Below, in pieces: positions 1-6,286 of a stretch of 35,107 bases of DNA. The position numbers and the translations under genes were made by a program. The notes below the pieces were generated by a model that was not told where the DNA came from, did no database searches, and saw only the letters and a list, made by a program, of their open reading frames with translations. Origin of the DNA: an uncultured Streptococcus sp. (lineage in GTDB: Bacteria > Bacillota > Bacilli > Lactobacillales > Streptococcaceae); assembly GCF_938020365.1 (NCBI RefSeq), contig NZ_CALIIB010000074.1:1-35107 (forward strand), read 5' to 3'. Within the stretch, counting starts at the first letter, position 1; each line of letters opens with the position of its first letter.

Positions 1-110
1 AATCGCCCTAGTGGGGCATAGGCCTAAAAGCGCTGCTCAACGCCCCTAGCTAGCCCCTAGCGGCTAGGTATGCCTAGATGCTGATCTAGCCGGCTAAAAA
101 TAGCGAAAAA
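1..110. repeat. CTAG-rich left edge, non-coding
   Basis: No gene is visible. About seven CTAG tetramers fall in the first 95 bases, many inside TAGCC/GGCTA contexts that resemble the palindromic region at 3555-4200. CTAG is normally scarce in bacterial and phage DNA, so the density is notable. The window may cut through a larger structured region here. Function unknown. Confidence 0.5.
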
Positions 111-119
111 TGCACAAAA

Positions 120-391
120 ATAGCCCTTGACCTGGTGTTTTACACCCATTTACGTCACATAAACACATAAAAACGTTCAAAAACATACTCTGACCTGCAT
201 GTTTGCAAGGTTTTTGTTGTAAGTGTTTGTGTCAAGGGTTTTCAAAAACATGCTTTGACCTGCTGTTTTGCGTCGATTTTCGTCACTATAGATGCACAAA
301 AATCGTAAAAACGACAAAAACGACACGAAAATCTGCGGTTGTGCACAACCTAGTAGCGGACTTGCAGTAACAAAAACCTATTCTGACCAGG
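120..391 (+). repeat. Four copies of a TGACCTGC-core motif
   Basis: Cores lie at 128-134, 191-198, 256-263 and 384-391 (the last reads TGACCAGG). The better copies have an A-rich left flank of the form CAAAAACATACTC before TGACCTGC, and the same extended motif recurs in both orientations at 5290-6120. All copies here point the same way, are unequally spaced and lie upstream of the promoter at 429-458. They look like binding sites for a phage or host DNA-binding protein; the protein is not identifiable. Confidence 0.6.
337..350. repeat. 14-bp perfect palindrome GGTTGTGCACAACC
   Basis: This is a perfect two-fold palindrome. Its right part (TGTGCACAACC) recurs at 5460-5470 inside the other motif-rich region, so both non-coding regions carry this element as well as the TGACCTGC motif. 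It could be an operator for a dimeric regulator or an origin element. It is not a canonical DnaA box. Confidence 0.5.
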
Positions 392-428
392 GGAAATAAT
401 GTGTGACGTAGAACACGTACATTTTGAC

Positions 429-458
429 TTGCATTCTCTCGATCCCCCGCTGTATAGT
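429..458 (+). promoter_or_regulatory. Putative sigma70-type promoter for the leftmost gene cluster
   Basis: A TTGCAT -35 (429-434) is followed, after an 18-base spacer, by a TATAGT -10 (453-458). The TGACCTGC-type sites lie just upstream, as operators or activator sites would. Transcription would start near 465 and give a leader of about 230 nt before the gene at 695. Prediction by eye only. Confidence 0.5.
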
Positions 459-464
459 GGAGTC

Positions 465-694
465 ATCAGCAAGAGAGAAAACAAAAAAAAAGATCCTCAC
501 CAGCTGATAACAACAAAAAATCTTCTCTGACCCCCCCCCGCGGTTAGAGTGCGAAAGCCGACACTATCAAGTGTGCTACCGCAAGAGACTTAGAAGATGT
601 GCTATTTGAAAACTTCATAGTGGAACTGCTACGGGTGACAGACCTCACATAAACGCATGATTCATATCACATACACAGAAAGGAAATTTTCATC
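465..694 (+). promoter_or_regulatory. Long structured 5' leader with C9 and A9 tracts
   Basis: The leader between the predicted promoter and the first gene has nested complementarity. ATCTTCT (520-526) can pair with AGAAGAT (592-598). Inside it GCGGTTAG (540-547) pairs with CTACCGC (576-582) with one bulged T, and inside that ACACT (561-565) pairs with AGTGT (570-574). Runs of nine A (483-491) and nine C (531-539) precede the structure. It could be a regulatory leader, an attenuator or a small RNA. It is not a tRNA, because no anticodon or T arm is present. Confidence 0.4.
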
Positions 695-1003
695 ATGCAA
701 ACCAACCAACCTGAACCCAAAAAACTAGTTTGGCCTAAAGAACTAGATACGTTCCTTGAGGCTGCAAGTGTGCTATACGATTTTGAGTATCGCCACAGCG
801 ATAGCGATTTAGCACTCATGCTACTAGATGACTTAGGCTATCCTAAGAAAGATCTGGAACGTTTGGAAGACAAAAACATCACCGAAAGTTTAGCTTTCCA
901 GCTGCATGCACTGCATGCATGGAATAATTGCCGTGACAAAATTATCTCAATGGTGATTGTTCAGCAGACCAAACTAATTCACCGTATGGTGAAAGGGGAA
1001 TAA
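695..1003 (+). CDS. Hypothetical protein, 102 aa
   Basis: First gene of the left cluster. It starts at ATG after AGAAAGGA (677-684, 10 bases upstream). The protein is soluble-looking, with an acidic middle (SDSDLALMLLDDLGY) and a second half that is probably helical and ends in a basic stretch. No signal peptide, membrane segment or known motif is seen. A hairpin CACCCCC-AATC-GGGGGTG (1010-1027) follows the stop. As the first of five small unknown genes behind one promoter and a long leader, it is probably expressed early. Its function is not recognised. Confidence 0.7.
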   Translation: MQTNQPEPKKLVWPKELDTFLEAASVLYDFEYRHSDSDLALMLLDDLGYPKKDLERLEDKNITESLAFQLHALHAWNNCRDKIISMVIVQQTKLIHRMVKGE

Positions 1004-1009
1004 TCCCCA

Positions 1010-1080
1010 CACCCCCAATCGGGGGTGGTAGAGTGACCATCCCCCGCGGTTGGTCGCTACCATCACTCACGATCTATAGG
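1010..1080 (+). promoter_or_regulatory. Intergenic leader: hairpins plus CATCACTCACGAT element
   Basis: It contains CACCCCC/GGGGGTG (1010-1016 and 1021-1027), then a second imperfect stem in which GGTAG and GACC pair with GGTC and CTACC (1026-1060). CATCACTCACGAT follows just before the ribosome binding site. Versions of the same element precede the genes at 1617, 2102 and 2856. The arrangement resembles start-associated repeats described in some mycobacteriophages. Confidence 0.45.
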
Positions 1081-1089
1081 GAGGCACTC

Positions 1090-1521
1090 ATGCTACCTGA
1101 ATTTTCTATCAGTAAAACCGATTTTGAGGCACTTGTGACCAAAATCACTAGCACATCAAAGTGGGATTGGGACAATTACTTTTGCACAGAAACACTTCAT
1201 ATGCTATGGGGTCTGGGTATCAGCGAATCTGAAGCCAAGTCTATCCTCACTGAATCTTGTTTCCAAGACGAAAACATCACGGAAGAAGATTTGCAGCAAG
1301 CCATGCATGAAGGTGTAGACTATCTGCTACAGATTCGTTCTATCAGTGAGTCACAAATGATAGTTTTCATTGGTGAACATTGGGAGGTATTTTCTCAACT
1401 CGAACTAATCGACTGGGGAGATAATGCAGAATCTATCACAGAAATTGCTCAAGCCTATATCGACTCTGCTACCTATCAATTAGGTTGTCTTATGGCTGCT
1501 GATTTGATTGATAATCAATAA
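1090..1521 (+). CDS. Hypothetical protein, 143 aa
   Basis: I place the start at ATG 1090 because AGGGAGG (1078-1084) sits five bases upstream. An in-frame GTG at 1033 would add 19 residues but lies inside a hairpin leader. The protein is acidic and mainly helical, with one run rich in Trp and aromatic residues near the N terminus (SKWDWDNYF) and an EENITEEDLQQAMHE-like acidic segment near the middle. No catalytic motif or membrane segment is seen. It belongs to the left cluster of small genes separated by structured leaders. Function unknown. Confidence 0.65.
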   Translation: MLPEFSISKTDFEALVTKITSTSKWDWDNYFCTETLHMLWGLGISESEAKSILTESCFQDENITEEDLQQAMHEGVDYLLQIRSISESQMIVFIGEHWEVFSQLELIDWGDNAESITEIAQAYIDSATYQLGCLMAADLIDNQ

Positions 1522-1524
1522 TCG

Positions 1525-1607
1525 GCACCACCCCTACTGTGGGGGTGGGTTGGGTGAGTACCCCTATACGGGGGTGCACACCACAGTCCATCATCACACG
1601 ATTGGAG
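1525..1607 (+). promoter_or_regulatory. Intergenic leader: C/G-rich hairpins plus CATCACACGAT element
   Basis: Short inverted repeats of the ACCCC/GGGGT type occur twice (around 1530-1547 and 1560-1576). They are followed by CATCACACGAT (1592-1602) and the GGAG ribosome binding site of the gene at 1617. It is the second member of the repeated leader series. Confidence 0.4.
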
Positions 1608-1616
1608 ATTCCTATT

Positions 1617-2003
1617 ATGGATACCACCCGGCTACACGCCTATCTCGATGCTATCGAGGCAGATAGCACCTACTACAGCGTGAAAATTGGCTATCGAACA
1701 GCAAAAACCCATGGCACCCCCCACGATAGCTACCAAGTTACCCTTGAATTTTCGGATAGTATTTTCCTAAAAATTAATGTTGTTGATGCTCACCCCCTAG
1801 CATGGATTAATTATCTAGACTTATGGAATGAACGCGAGCACACGGTAGAAAACTTTTCATGGAGCCACCCTATGCTACACGAGATTTGTAATCGGTTCGA
1901 TTTATTACCGCTGGTCAAGCGCATCATCGAGAACGCACACCCACGCGATTTTTGGCCTACATCAGCAGCTGTAGCCCCCACCGATAGGCATATCAGCATC
2001 TAG
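1617..2003 (+). CDS. Hypothetical protein, 128 aa
   Basis: The start is placed at ATG 1617 behind GGAG (1604-1607). A GTG at 1539 in the same frame would run through the hairpin-rich leader and is less likely. The sequence has a beta-like first half (YSVKIGYRTAKTH, YQVTLEFSDSIFLKINV) and a Trp-rich second half (LAWINYLDLW, FSWSHPML), which suggests a small alpha/beta domain. No known motif is recognised. Third gene of the left cluster, with the same kind of CATCACAC leader as its neighbours. Confidence 0.65.
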   Translation: MDTTRLHAYLDAIEADSTYYSVKIGYRTAKTHGTPHDSYQVTLEFSDSIFLKINVVDAHPLAWINYLDLWNEREHTVENFSWSHPMLHEICNRFDLLPLVKRIIENAHPRDFWPTSAAVAPTDRHISI

Positions 2004-2017
2004 CTAGCCTATCAATC

Positions 2018-2094
2018 CCTGTGAGGGGAGGTGAGGTGTCAACTACTAATAGGTGGACACCATCATCTTTCATCACTCGATCCTATCGAAAGGA
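2018..2094 (+). promoter_or_regulatory. Intergenic leader: GGTGTC/GACACC stem plus CATCACTCGAT element
   Basis: GGTGTC (about 2035-2040) can pair with GACACC (about 2056-2061). It is followed by CATCACTCGAT (2071-2081), CCTATC and GAAAGGA directly before the gene at 2102. Third member of the repeated leader series. Confidence 0.4.
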
Positions 2095-2101
2095 TTTTGC
2101 C

Positions 2102-2740
2102 ATGGAAACCATGCGCACTGATAAGCCTGTCCAATCGGCTTGGGATTGCCTCGATGAGGCAGAAAATTGCTTGCAAACTATGCAAAACCTGCTGCAAGAA
2201 AAGCGCTATGAGGACGCACTAATCCCGATTTTCCACGGGATTCAGTGGGTAGGGCAAGCCGAATTTGGCTTAAGAAATTCTGAAAAAACACCTGAGTGTC
2301 TTGCTAGCGCAATTGATACATATAATAAAACCCTCCATCGGAAATTGTGCAATATTAAGAAAGTCGTAGATGATCCTACAATGATTCGCTACGCTTGCAA
2401 ACGCTTGCGCAACGCTTTACGGGGTGCCCCTGCTGACTCACATTGGGAATTTAAGCTGGTCACACCCCCACGCCAACCGGAAAAAGCAACGCTGTTCGCA
2501 GAATTTGTCTTTGGAAATTCTAAGGTTCTGCCTGAAAAATTGCATTGCAAATTGCATTATACCAGTCGAGGTGTACGAATTGATAGCGTTTCAGTTATCA
2601 ATGGAACACTTGATTGGCATTTGCGTTGGATTCTGGGAATGCCCGAAATGGTGGAAAAAGTCGAAAAAATGGTGCTTAAGCAGCTAAAACACGAGTTGGC
2701 GACCAAATCGGCTTTCCCAACCAAGCTTGGTGACTTCTAG
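2102..2740 (+). CDS. Hypothetical protein, 212 aa
   Basis: The start is chosen at ATG 2102 with AAAGGA (2089-2094) seven bases upstream. An in-frame GTG at 2021 lies in the leader. The first 110 residues look helical (SAWDCLDEAENCLQTMQNLL and following). They are followed by a more beta-like region with aromatic and basic residues, and a Lys-rich amphipathic helix near the C terminus (MVEKVEKMVLKQLKHEL). No family is recognised. The stop is followed by an 11-bp hairpin at 2747-2773. Confidence 0.65.
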   Translation: METMRTDKPVQSAWDCLDEAENCLQTMQNLLQEKRYEDALIPIFHGIQWVGQAEFGLRNSEKTPECLASAIDTYNKTLHRKLCNIKKVVDDPTMIRYACKRLRNALRGAPADSHWEFKLVTPPRQPEKATLFAEFVFGNSKVLPEKLHCKLHYTSRGVRIDSVSVINGTLDWHLRWILGMPEMVEKVEKMVLKQLKHELATKSAFPTKLGDF

Positions 2741-2746
2741 GCAAAA

Positions 2747-2848
2747 CCTATCATCACTGCTTGTGATGGTAGGGGGAGGGACCTATCCTATCAACCTTAC
2801 GCACACTGATAGGCCCCTACTCTCTATCACTCACACCTATTGAAAGGA
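2747..2848 (+). promoter_or_regulatory. Intergenic leader: two hairpins plus TATCACTCACAC element
   Basis: CCTATCATCAC (2747-2757) pairs with GTGATGGTAGG (2763-2773), an 11-bp stem with one G-T pair. A second stem pairs CCTATCA with TGATAGG further on. TATCACTCACAC and GAAAGGA (2825-2848) lead into the gene at 2856. This is the clearest member of the leader series. There is no U-run, so it is not a standard terminator. Confidence 0.5.
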
Positions 2849-2855
2849 TATCCCT

Positions 2856-3554
2856 ATGGGAACCTATCGACACCCCGACACCTTTTCACGCGATTTTTGG
2901 CGACCGATAACGCCCCACTCACTCGAAAATCAGCTGAAAACCTACGCTGACCTGGTGCTACCTGATTTTTTCACCTGCTATATGACGCCACATGACGCGA
3001 TTTTGGATATTCGCGTAGCCTATTATTCGCTGCTACAGGCGTTCATTAATGATCCTATCTATCGCACCCCGCGGGATTGGCGACGCCTATGGGACCAGCA
3101 TATGGCACCCACCCTACGACGCATCACCCCTGATGAACAAAATTTCCTCGAACAAAAATTCGAGTCCTGTATCCACTCCGCCTACATTATCGACGCACTA
3201 GCGGGGGTTGAAAACACTTCGTTTTTCGCCCAAAAACAAGGCAGTTTTCAAGATGGTTTTGAGGGGGAATTTACCCACCCCGAATTCGGTCGCGTTCGTT
3301 GGTGGGTTGAGCACGATCACGACGCTGGACAGTTTTTAGCTGGTGCTATGGCACAAAAACGCATTGATTGGTATCGCCCCGAATTTGGATTCGATATCCA
3401 CCATGCCGCCCATTGGGTGCCTTTAGACCAATTGTTTTGGTGGGAAAACTGGGTGGATTTTTACCAATATTTCCGCGCCCAAAACTATTGGCTTGATGAT
3501 ATGAGCAGCCCCCTGCTGATCGACGGTATCGAAAATATGTTTGAGTATCACTAG
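2856..3554 (+). CDS. Hypothetical protein rich in Trp, Tyr and Phe, 232 aa
   Basis: The start is ATG 2856 with GAAAGGA (2842-2848) seven bases upstream. Aromatic residues are unusually frequent, especially in the last 100 residues (VRWWVEHDHDAGQF, DQLFWWENWVDFYQYF), with several His and Asp residues that could bind metal (EHDHD, DIHHAAH). No membrane helix or known domain is seen. It is the last gene of the left cluster and is followed by about 1.1 kb without a gene. Function unknown; a His/Asp metal site is only a suggestion. Confidence 0.7.
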   Translation: MGTYRHPDTFSRDFWRPITPHSLENQLKTYADLVLPDFFTCYMTPHDAILDIRVAYYSLLQAFINDPIYRTPRDWRRLWDQHMAPTLRRITPDEQNFLEQKFESCIHSAYIIDALAGVENTSFFAQKQGSFQDGFEGEFTHPEFGRVRWWVEHDHDAGQFLAGAMAQKRIDWYRPEFGFDIHHAAHWVPLDQLFWWENWVDFYQYFRAQNYWLDDMSSPLLIDGIENMFEYH

Positions 3555-4200
3555 CCTGCTTTAGCCTATCTATTATATAGGCCTACCCTATACCCCCTGC
3601 TATAGGGGGTATCATATACAAACCCTATCTATAGGGGTATCTATATAGGTACCTACTATAGGTAGGGTTTTGGCATGCCTAGGGGTATGCCATATGGCAT
3701 ACTGATAGCACACCACACATATAGCCTATTAGTACCATTGCTACTATAGGGGTATCCATTGATACCGCACCACACACGGCTATCTACTCACCAGCGGATA
3801 CACGCGAGAGATAGCCTAGCAGCCTCATACAGCGGCTTTATATCTCGCTGGTATGATTGGCTATATGGCCTTGTGTTCTCGCGTCTATGAGCCTGCTAGG
3901 CTATGCGCTTTCGAGTGGCCTAGGCTAGCCACTCGATGCACGCCGCCACCGCATGCCTGCTAGGCATGCCATGCAGCATGCCTAGGGGGTGCCAGACCAC
4001 CCGGCTAGGGGCTAGCCGGGTATATTGAGGCATGGCCTATATAAACGATTCGGACTTATTATATTCGGCTTTATATACACTTGCCTATATGATAGATAGG
4101 CACACATAGGCAATCTCTTTGATGCGTATTGCCTATCGGCACCTATGGACAATCCTATAGTTCAATTGCCATACCGATTGCGTGCATCCGTACGTGAGCA
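3555..4200. repeat. Palindrome-dense, CTAG/CCTATA-rich non-coding region
   Basis: No gene is supported. Stems seen include ATACCCCCT/AGGGGGTAT (3590-3612), the 18-bp palindrome GTATGCCATATGGCATAC (3685-3702) and GGCTATCT/AGATAGCC (3778-3816). Others are TCGAGTGGC/GCCACTCGA (3911-3936), GCATGCCT/AGGCATGC (3951-3969), ACCCGGCTAG/CTAGCCGGGT (3999-4021) and ATAGGCAAT/ATTGCCTAT (4106-4136). CTAG occurs about ten times. It lies just upstream of the small terminase, so a packaging site, an origin or a structured RNA are all possible. Confidence 0.6.
3778..3936. other. Cluster of mutually exclusive stem-loops
   Basis: ATAGCCTAGCAG (3811-3822) can pair with CTGCTAGGCTAT (3893-3904). Part of the same arm can instead pair with GGCTATCT (3778-3785) or with GGCTAT (3859-3864). 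Between them TCATACAGCG (3825-3834) pairs with CGCTGGTATGA (3846-3856) with one bulge. ACGCGAGA (3802-3809) and TCTCGCGT (3877-3884) pair across the 12-bp stem in a pseudoknot-like order. It could be a folding-switch RNA or extruded DNA; no direct evidence of transcription. Confidence 0.4.
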
Positions 4201-4248
4201 TAGCCTACCCTAATAAACGGCCTTGATAGGGAAAACCAGGCACACCCA

Positions 4249-4279
4249 TTGCTACAATCAAACTTTCGGTTGATACTAT
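4249..4279 (+). promoter_or_regulatory. Possible promoter upstream of the small terminase
   Basis: An extended -10 (TGATACTAT, 4271-4279) has a weak TTGCTA -35 (4249-4254) with a 19-base spacer. ATCAA and TTGAT around 4257-4274 form a small dyad overlapping it. It would give a leader of about 350 nt before the gene at 4640. Confidence 0.3.
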
Positions 4280-4639
4280 AGACCGTAAAAAGATTGACCT
4301 ATGGCATGCAAAATCCATGCAAGACTTAAGAGAAGCTGATAAAACAAGCAAAAAACCGGGTTTTTCCGGTAAAAACAGGTGGTCTGATGACCTCATGCAA
4401 ACAAAGAAACCCACTTATGTACCCCCACCCATGCCCGATTCCGGGTATATAGATTCCGTGCCACCAGGGGAAACGAACCGGCTACCCCCGAAAATCACCC
4501 CCGTTCCACCCCACCCAGGGGTACCCCCTCCCCCCTTTCTGGAGGCGAGCCGGGCGCGTGCTGCACATCACGCTCTGCGCGGGATTGGGGTAAAATGTCC
4601 ATGTCCCCCTAATTTGACCAAAGAAAGGCCCGTATCGCC
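4280..4639 (+). other. C-rich stretch before the small terminase, no supported gene
   Basis: This 360-base stretch is rich in CCCC runs, particularly 4420-4620, and has a small ACCGG/CCGGT stem near 4356. An ORF runs through it in another frame (4317-4736), but its Pro-rich composition simply reflects the C runs. A packaging recognition site next to the small terminase gene would be conventional here, but I cannot identify one. Confidence 0.35.
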
Positions 4640-5164
4640 ATGCCAGGACCCCCCAGGAAGCCCGGTGGCCCCTCAAAAAAGGGTGCCAAGGCAGCTACCA
4701 CCATGCTATCACAAAGGCCGCGAGAGGAGCTGCTAGCCACCTTACCAGAACTCCCGCCTGCTAGCGAAGTTGTGGGTTTCCCCGCTGATCTCATCGGTGC
4801 TGACGAGACCAAATGGTCTCCAGTAGTCCTCCGCTGGTGGGAAGAAATCTGGACCTCTCCGATGGTGAGCGAATGGACAGCCGCTGATTATCACACCCTC
4901 GTTATCCTCGCTGGAGACCTCCAGGAATCCCTGAACCCAATGTATAAAGCCGCCGACCGAGCCCGCTTCCAAAAGCTTTGGATGGATGGAATCAAGCAGT
5001 TTGGTCTCACGCCTGAGGCACGGGTGAAGCTCCGCTGGACTATCGCTCAAGGCAACACCGCTGTGCAGCGCAGTGAGCAGCTCCGTGCAGCCGCCACAAA
5101 CGATCGTTCCTTCGCTAAGGAATGGGAGAAGCAACAGCAGGATCTGTACAACCAATATTCCTGA
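4640..5164 (+). CDS. Terminase small subunit (actinophage type)
   Basis: This is the DNA-recognition subunit of the packaging motor. The 174-residue protein has a Pro/Lys-rich N terminus (residues 1-20). A core follows that matches actinobacteriophage small terminases: W-S-P-V-V-L-R-WW-EEIWTSP, then a T-A-A-D-Y helix and the closing GLTPEARVKLRW motif. The start is ATG 4640 with GAAAGG (4623-4628) 11 bases upstream; this is longer spacing than usual but no better start exists. A strong terminator follows. The gene is separated from the large subunit by more than 7 kb containing non-late genes, which is unusual. The family assignment rests on motif recall, not a search. Confidence 0.8.
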   Translation: MPGPPRKPGGPSKKGAKAATTMLSQRPREELLATLPELPPASEVVGFPADLIGADETKWSPVVLRWWEEIWTSPMVSEWTAADYHTLVILAGDLQESLNPMYKAADRARFQKLWMDGIKQFGLTPEARVKLRWTIAQGNTAVQRSEQLRAAATNDRSFAKEWEKQQQDLYNQYS

Positions 5165-5189
5165 ACCCAGCCGCTCAAATTTGAGCACG

Positions 5190-5232
5190 CGCCTTGACCA
5201 GCCGGTTTCGGTTTAGTCAAGGCGTCTTTTTC
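5190..5232 (+). terminator. Rho-independent terminator after the small terminase
   Basis: CGCCTTGAC (5190-5198) pairs perfectly with GTCAAGGCG (5216-5224), and TCTTTTTCT follows. It ends the transcript of the small terminase before the repeat region. A 14-bp palindrome GCTCAAATTTGAGC (5173-5186) lies just before it. Confidence 0.85.
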
Positions 5233-5286
5233 TGCCTAACTCAACTTTTTGAGTTGAGTTCCCTATTTTCCGGGATTTTCCAGCTT

Positions 5287-6140
5287 CAAAAATAGCCTCT
5301 GACCTGCTAACTCAGTTTCAACTCAAATTCTGACGTGGGAAAACAAAAAACTGAGTTGAATTTGAGTTACTGTTTTCCCTGGTCAGATACCCTTTTTACT
5401 ACTCTAACTCAATAACTCAATTTAAATTGTAAAATAATGCGTATAGAGAAAAATACAGCTGTGCACAACCAATAAGCGTTAAAGCGTTATTAGTTATAAA
5501 ATATCGACAAAAAAGTTGAGTTTTTGAGTTAGCCCCTAAAAACCTATCCTGACCTGCGGAAAGGCCAACTCAACTTTTTGAGTCAGAATTTGAGTTGAGC
5601 ATTTATGCAGGTCAGAGCCTTGCTGTTTTTGCGAAAACTGAGTTAGAATTTGAGTTGAGACCCTGTTTCAGCGCCGTAGTCGGTGGGTTGCGGTCTCTTC
5701 TTTGCCTCACCGGCGGCTCAACGGAAGTCCGAAACCCGGAAAATCCTCAACTCAATTTCCAACTCAGTTTTTGAGTTGAGTTTTGAGTTAGTGTTTCCGC
5801 AGGTCAGAGGGGGTAAACTCAGATTAACTCAAATAACTCAACTTTTTTGTACAAATTTTTCGATTTTTTCTGCTTTAAATTCCAACTCAATTTTCGCCTG
5901 ACTCAACTCAACTCAGTTTTTGAGTTAAAGTTGAGTTACGGGTTTATGCAGGTCAGAATGGGTTTTTATTGACTCAACTCAAAAACTCAACTCAACTCAA
6001 CTTTTTTGGGTAAATTTTTGAGTTTCTTTGTGTTTAAACGTCTCCAACTCAACTTTTCCCGACTCAAAACCCCAACTCAACTTTTGAGTTGAATTTGAGT
6101 TGAGGATAACCGCAGATCAAAGTATGTTTTGAACACCGTT
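5287..6140. repeat. Seven further TGACCTGC-type motifs in both orientations
   Basis: Forward cores are at 5300-5307 and 5550-5557. Reverse (GCAGGTCA-type) cores are at 5378-5385 (CCTGGTCA), 5607-5614, 5799-5806, 5948-5955 and 6112-6119 (GCAGATCA). Most carry the A-rich flank (AAAAAC and a few bases before the core). They alternate with the AACTCAA clusters, so the repeated unit is a composite of both motifs. Confidence 0.7.
5538..5630. repeat. 93-bp composite dyad
   Basis: The order AAAAAC, TGACCTGC (5550-5557), AACTCAA (5567-5573) is mirrored as TTGAGTT (5590-5596), GCAGGTCA (5607-5614), GTTTTT (5625-5630). The axis is near 5582, and the two cores are equidistant from it. It marks roughly where the orientation of the motifs changes from mainly forward to reverse. 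This is the arrangement expected at a symmetric initiation or operator site. Confidence 0.6.
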
Positions 6141-6232
6141 AACTCAAAAACTCAACTAACTCAAGTTTTTCTGCATAATTTTTCGTTTTTGTTTTGCTTT
6201 AACGTGTGACAAAGATATCTTGACTCAAAACC

Positions 6233-6259
6233 TTGAAGCCCTCCCCTATCATATATAAT
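6233..6259 (+). promoter_or_regulatory. Putative promoter of the nrdI operon
   Basis: A TATAAT (6254-6259) lies 28 bases before the GTG start at 6287. TTGAAG (6233-6238) is the nearest -35-like hexamer, with a short 15-base spacer, and TTGACT at 6220 is too far. It sits at the right end of the heptamer array, so the array may control it. Confidence 0.4.
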
Positions 6260-6286
6260 TGAGTCACGACACAGAAAGGAAAATAC

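Larger units (their letters stand above)
5238..6230. repeat. Array of AACTCAA/TTGAGTT heptamers
   Basis: By hand count there are about 34 exact AACTCAA or TTGAGTT copies, plus about ten with one change (AACTCAG, GACTCAA, CTGAGTT). They often overlap as (AACTC)n or (GAGTT)n, and often form inverted pairs such as AACTCAACTTTTTGAGTT. Fewer than one exact copy would be expected by chance in 1 kb. There are no spacers of constant size, so it is not a CRISPR array. The DNA is AT-rich and gene-free. Best guess: iterons of a phage replication origin or a multi-site operator. Confidence 0.85.

Noticed and set aside
540..582. tRNA or tRNA-like gene
   Set aside because: Nested stems are present but there is no 7-bp acceptor with a proper anticodon arm and TTC loop. 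The same check on 3778-3816 also failed.
4205..4414. Minus-strand frame of 69 residues
   Set aside because: It is the only minus-strand candidate in this gap, has no good ribosome site and shows no recognisable protein pattern.
4317..4736. 139-residue Pro-rich open frame before and into the small terminase
   Set aside because: Composition follows the C-rich DNA, the start has no convincing ribosome site, and it overlaps the well-supported terminase gene by about 100 bases.
5683..5901. 72-residue open frame inside the heptamer array
   Set aside because: It is made of translated repeats (NSISNSVFELSFELVF), with no conserved look and no clear ribosome site.
5238..6230. CRISPR array
   Set aside because: Repeats are only 7 bases, occur in both orientations and overlap; no unique spacers of regular length.
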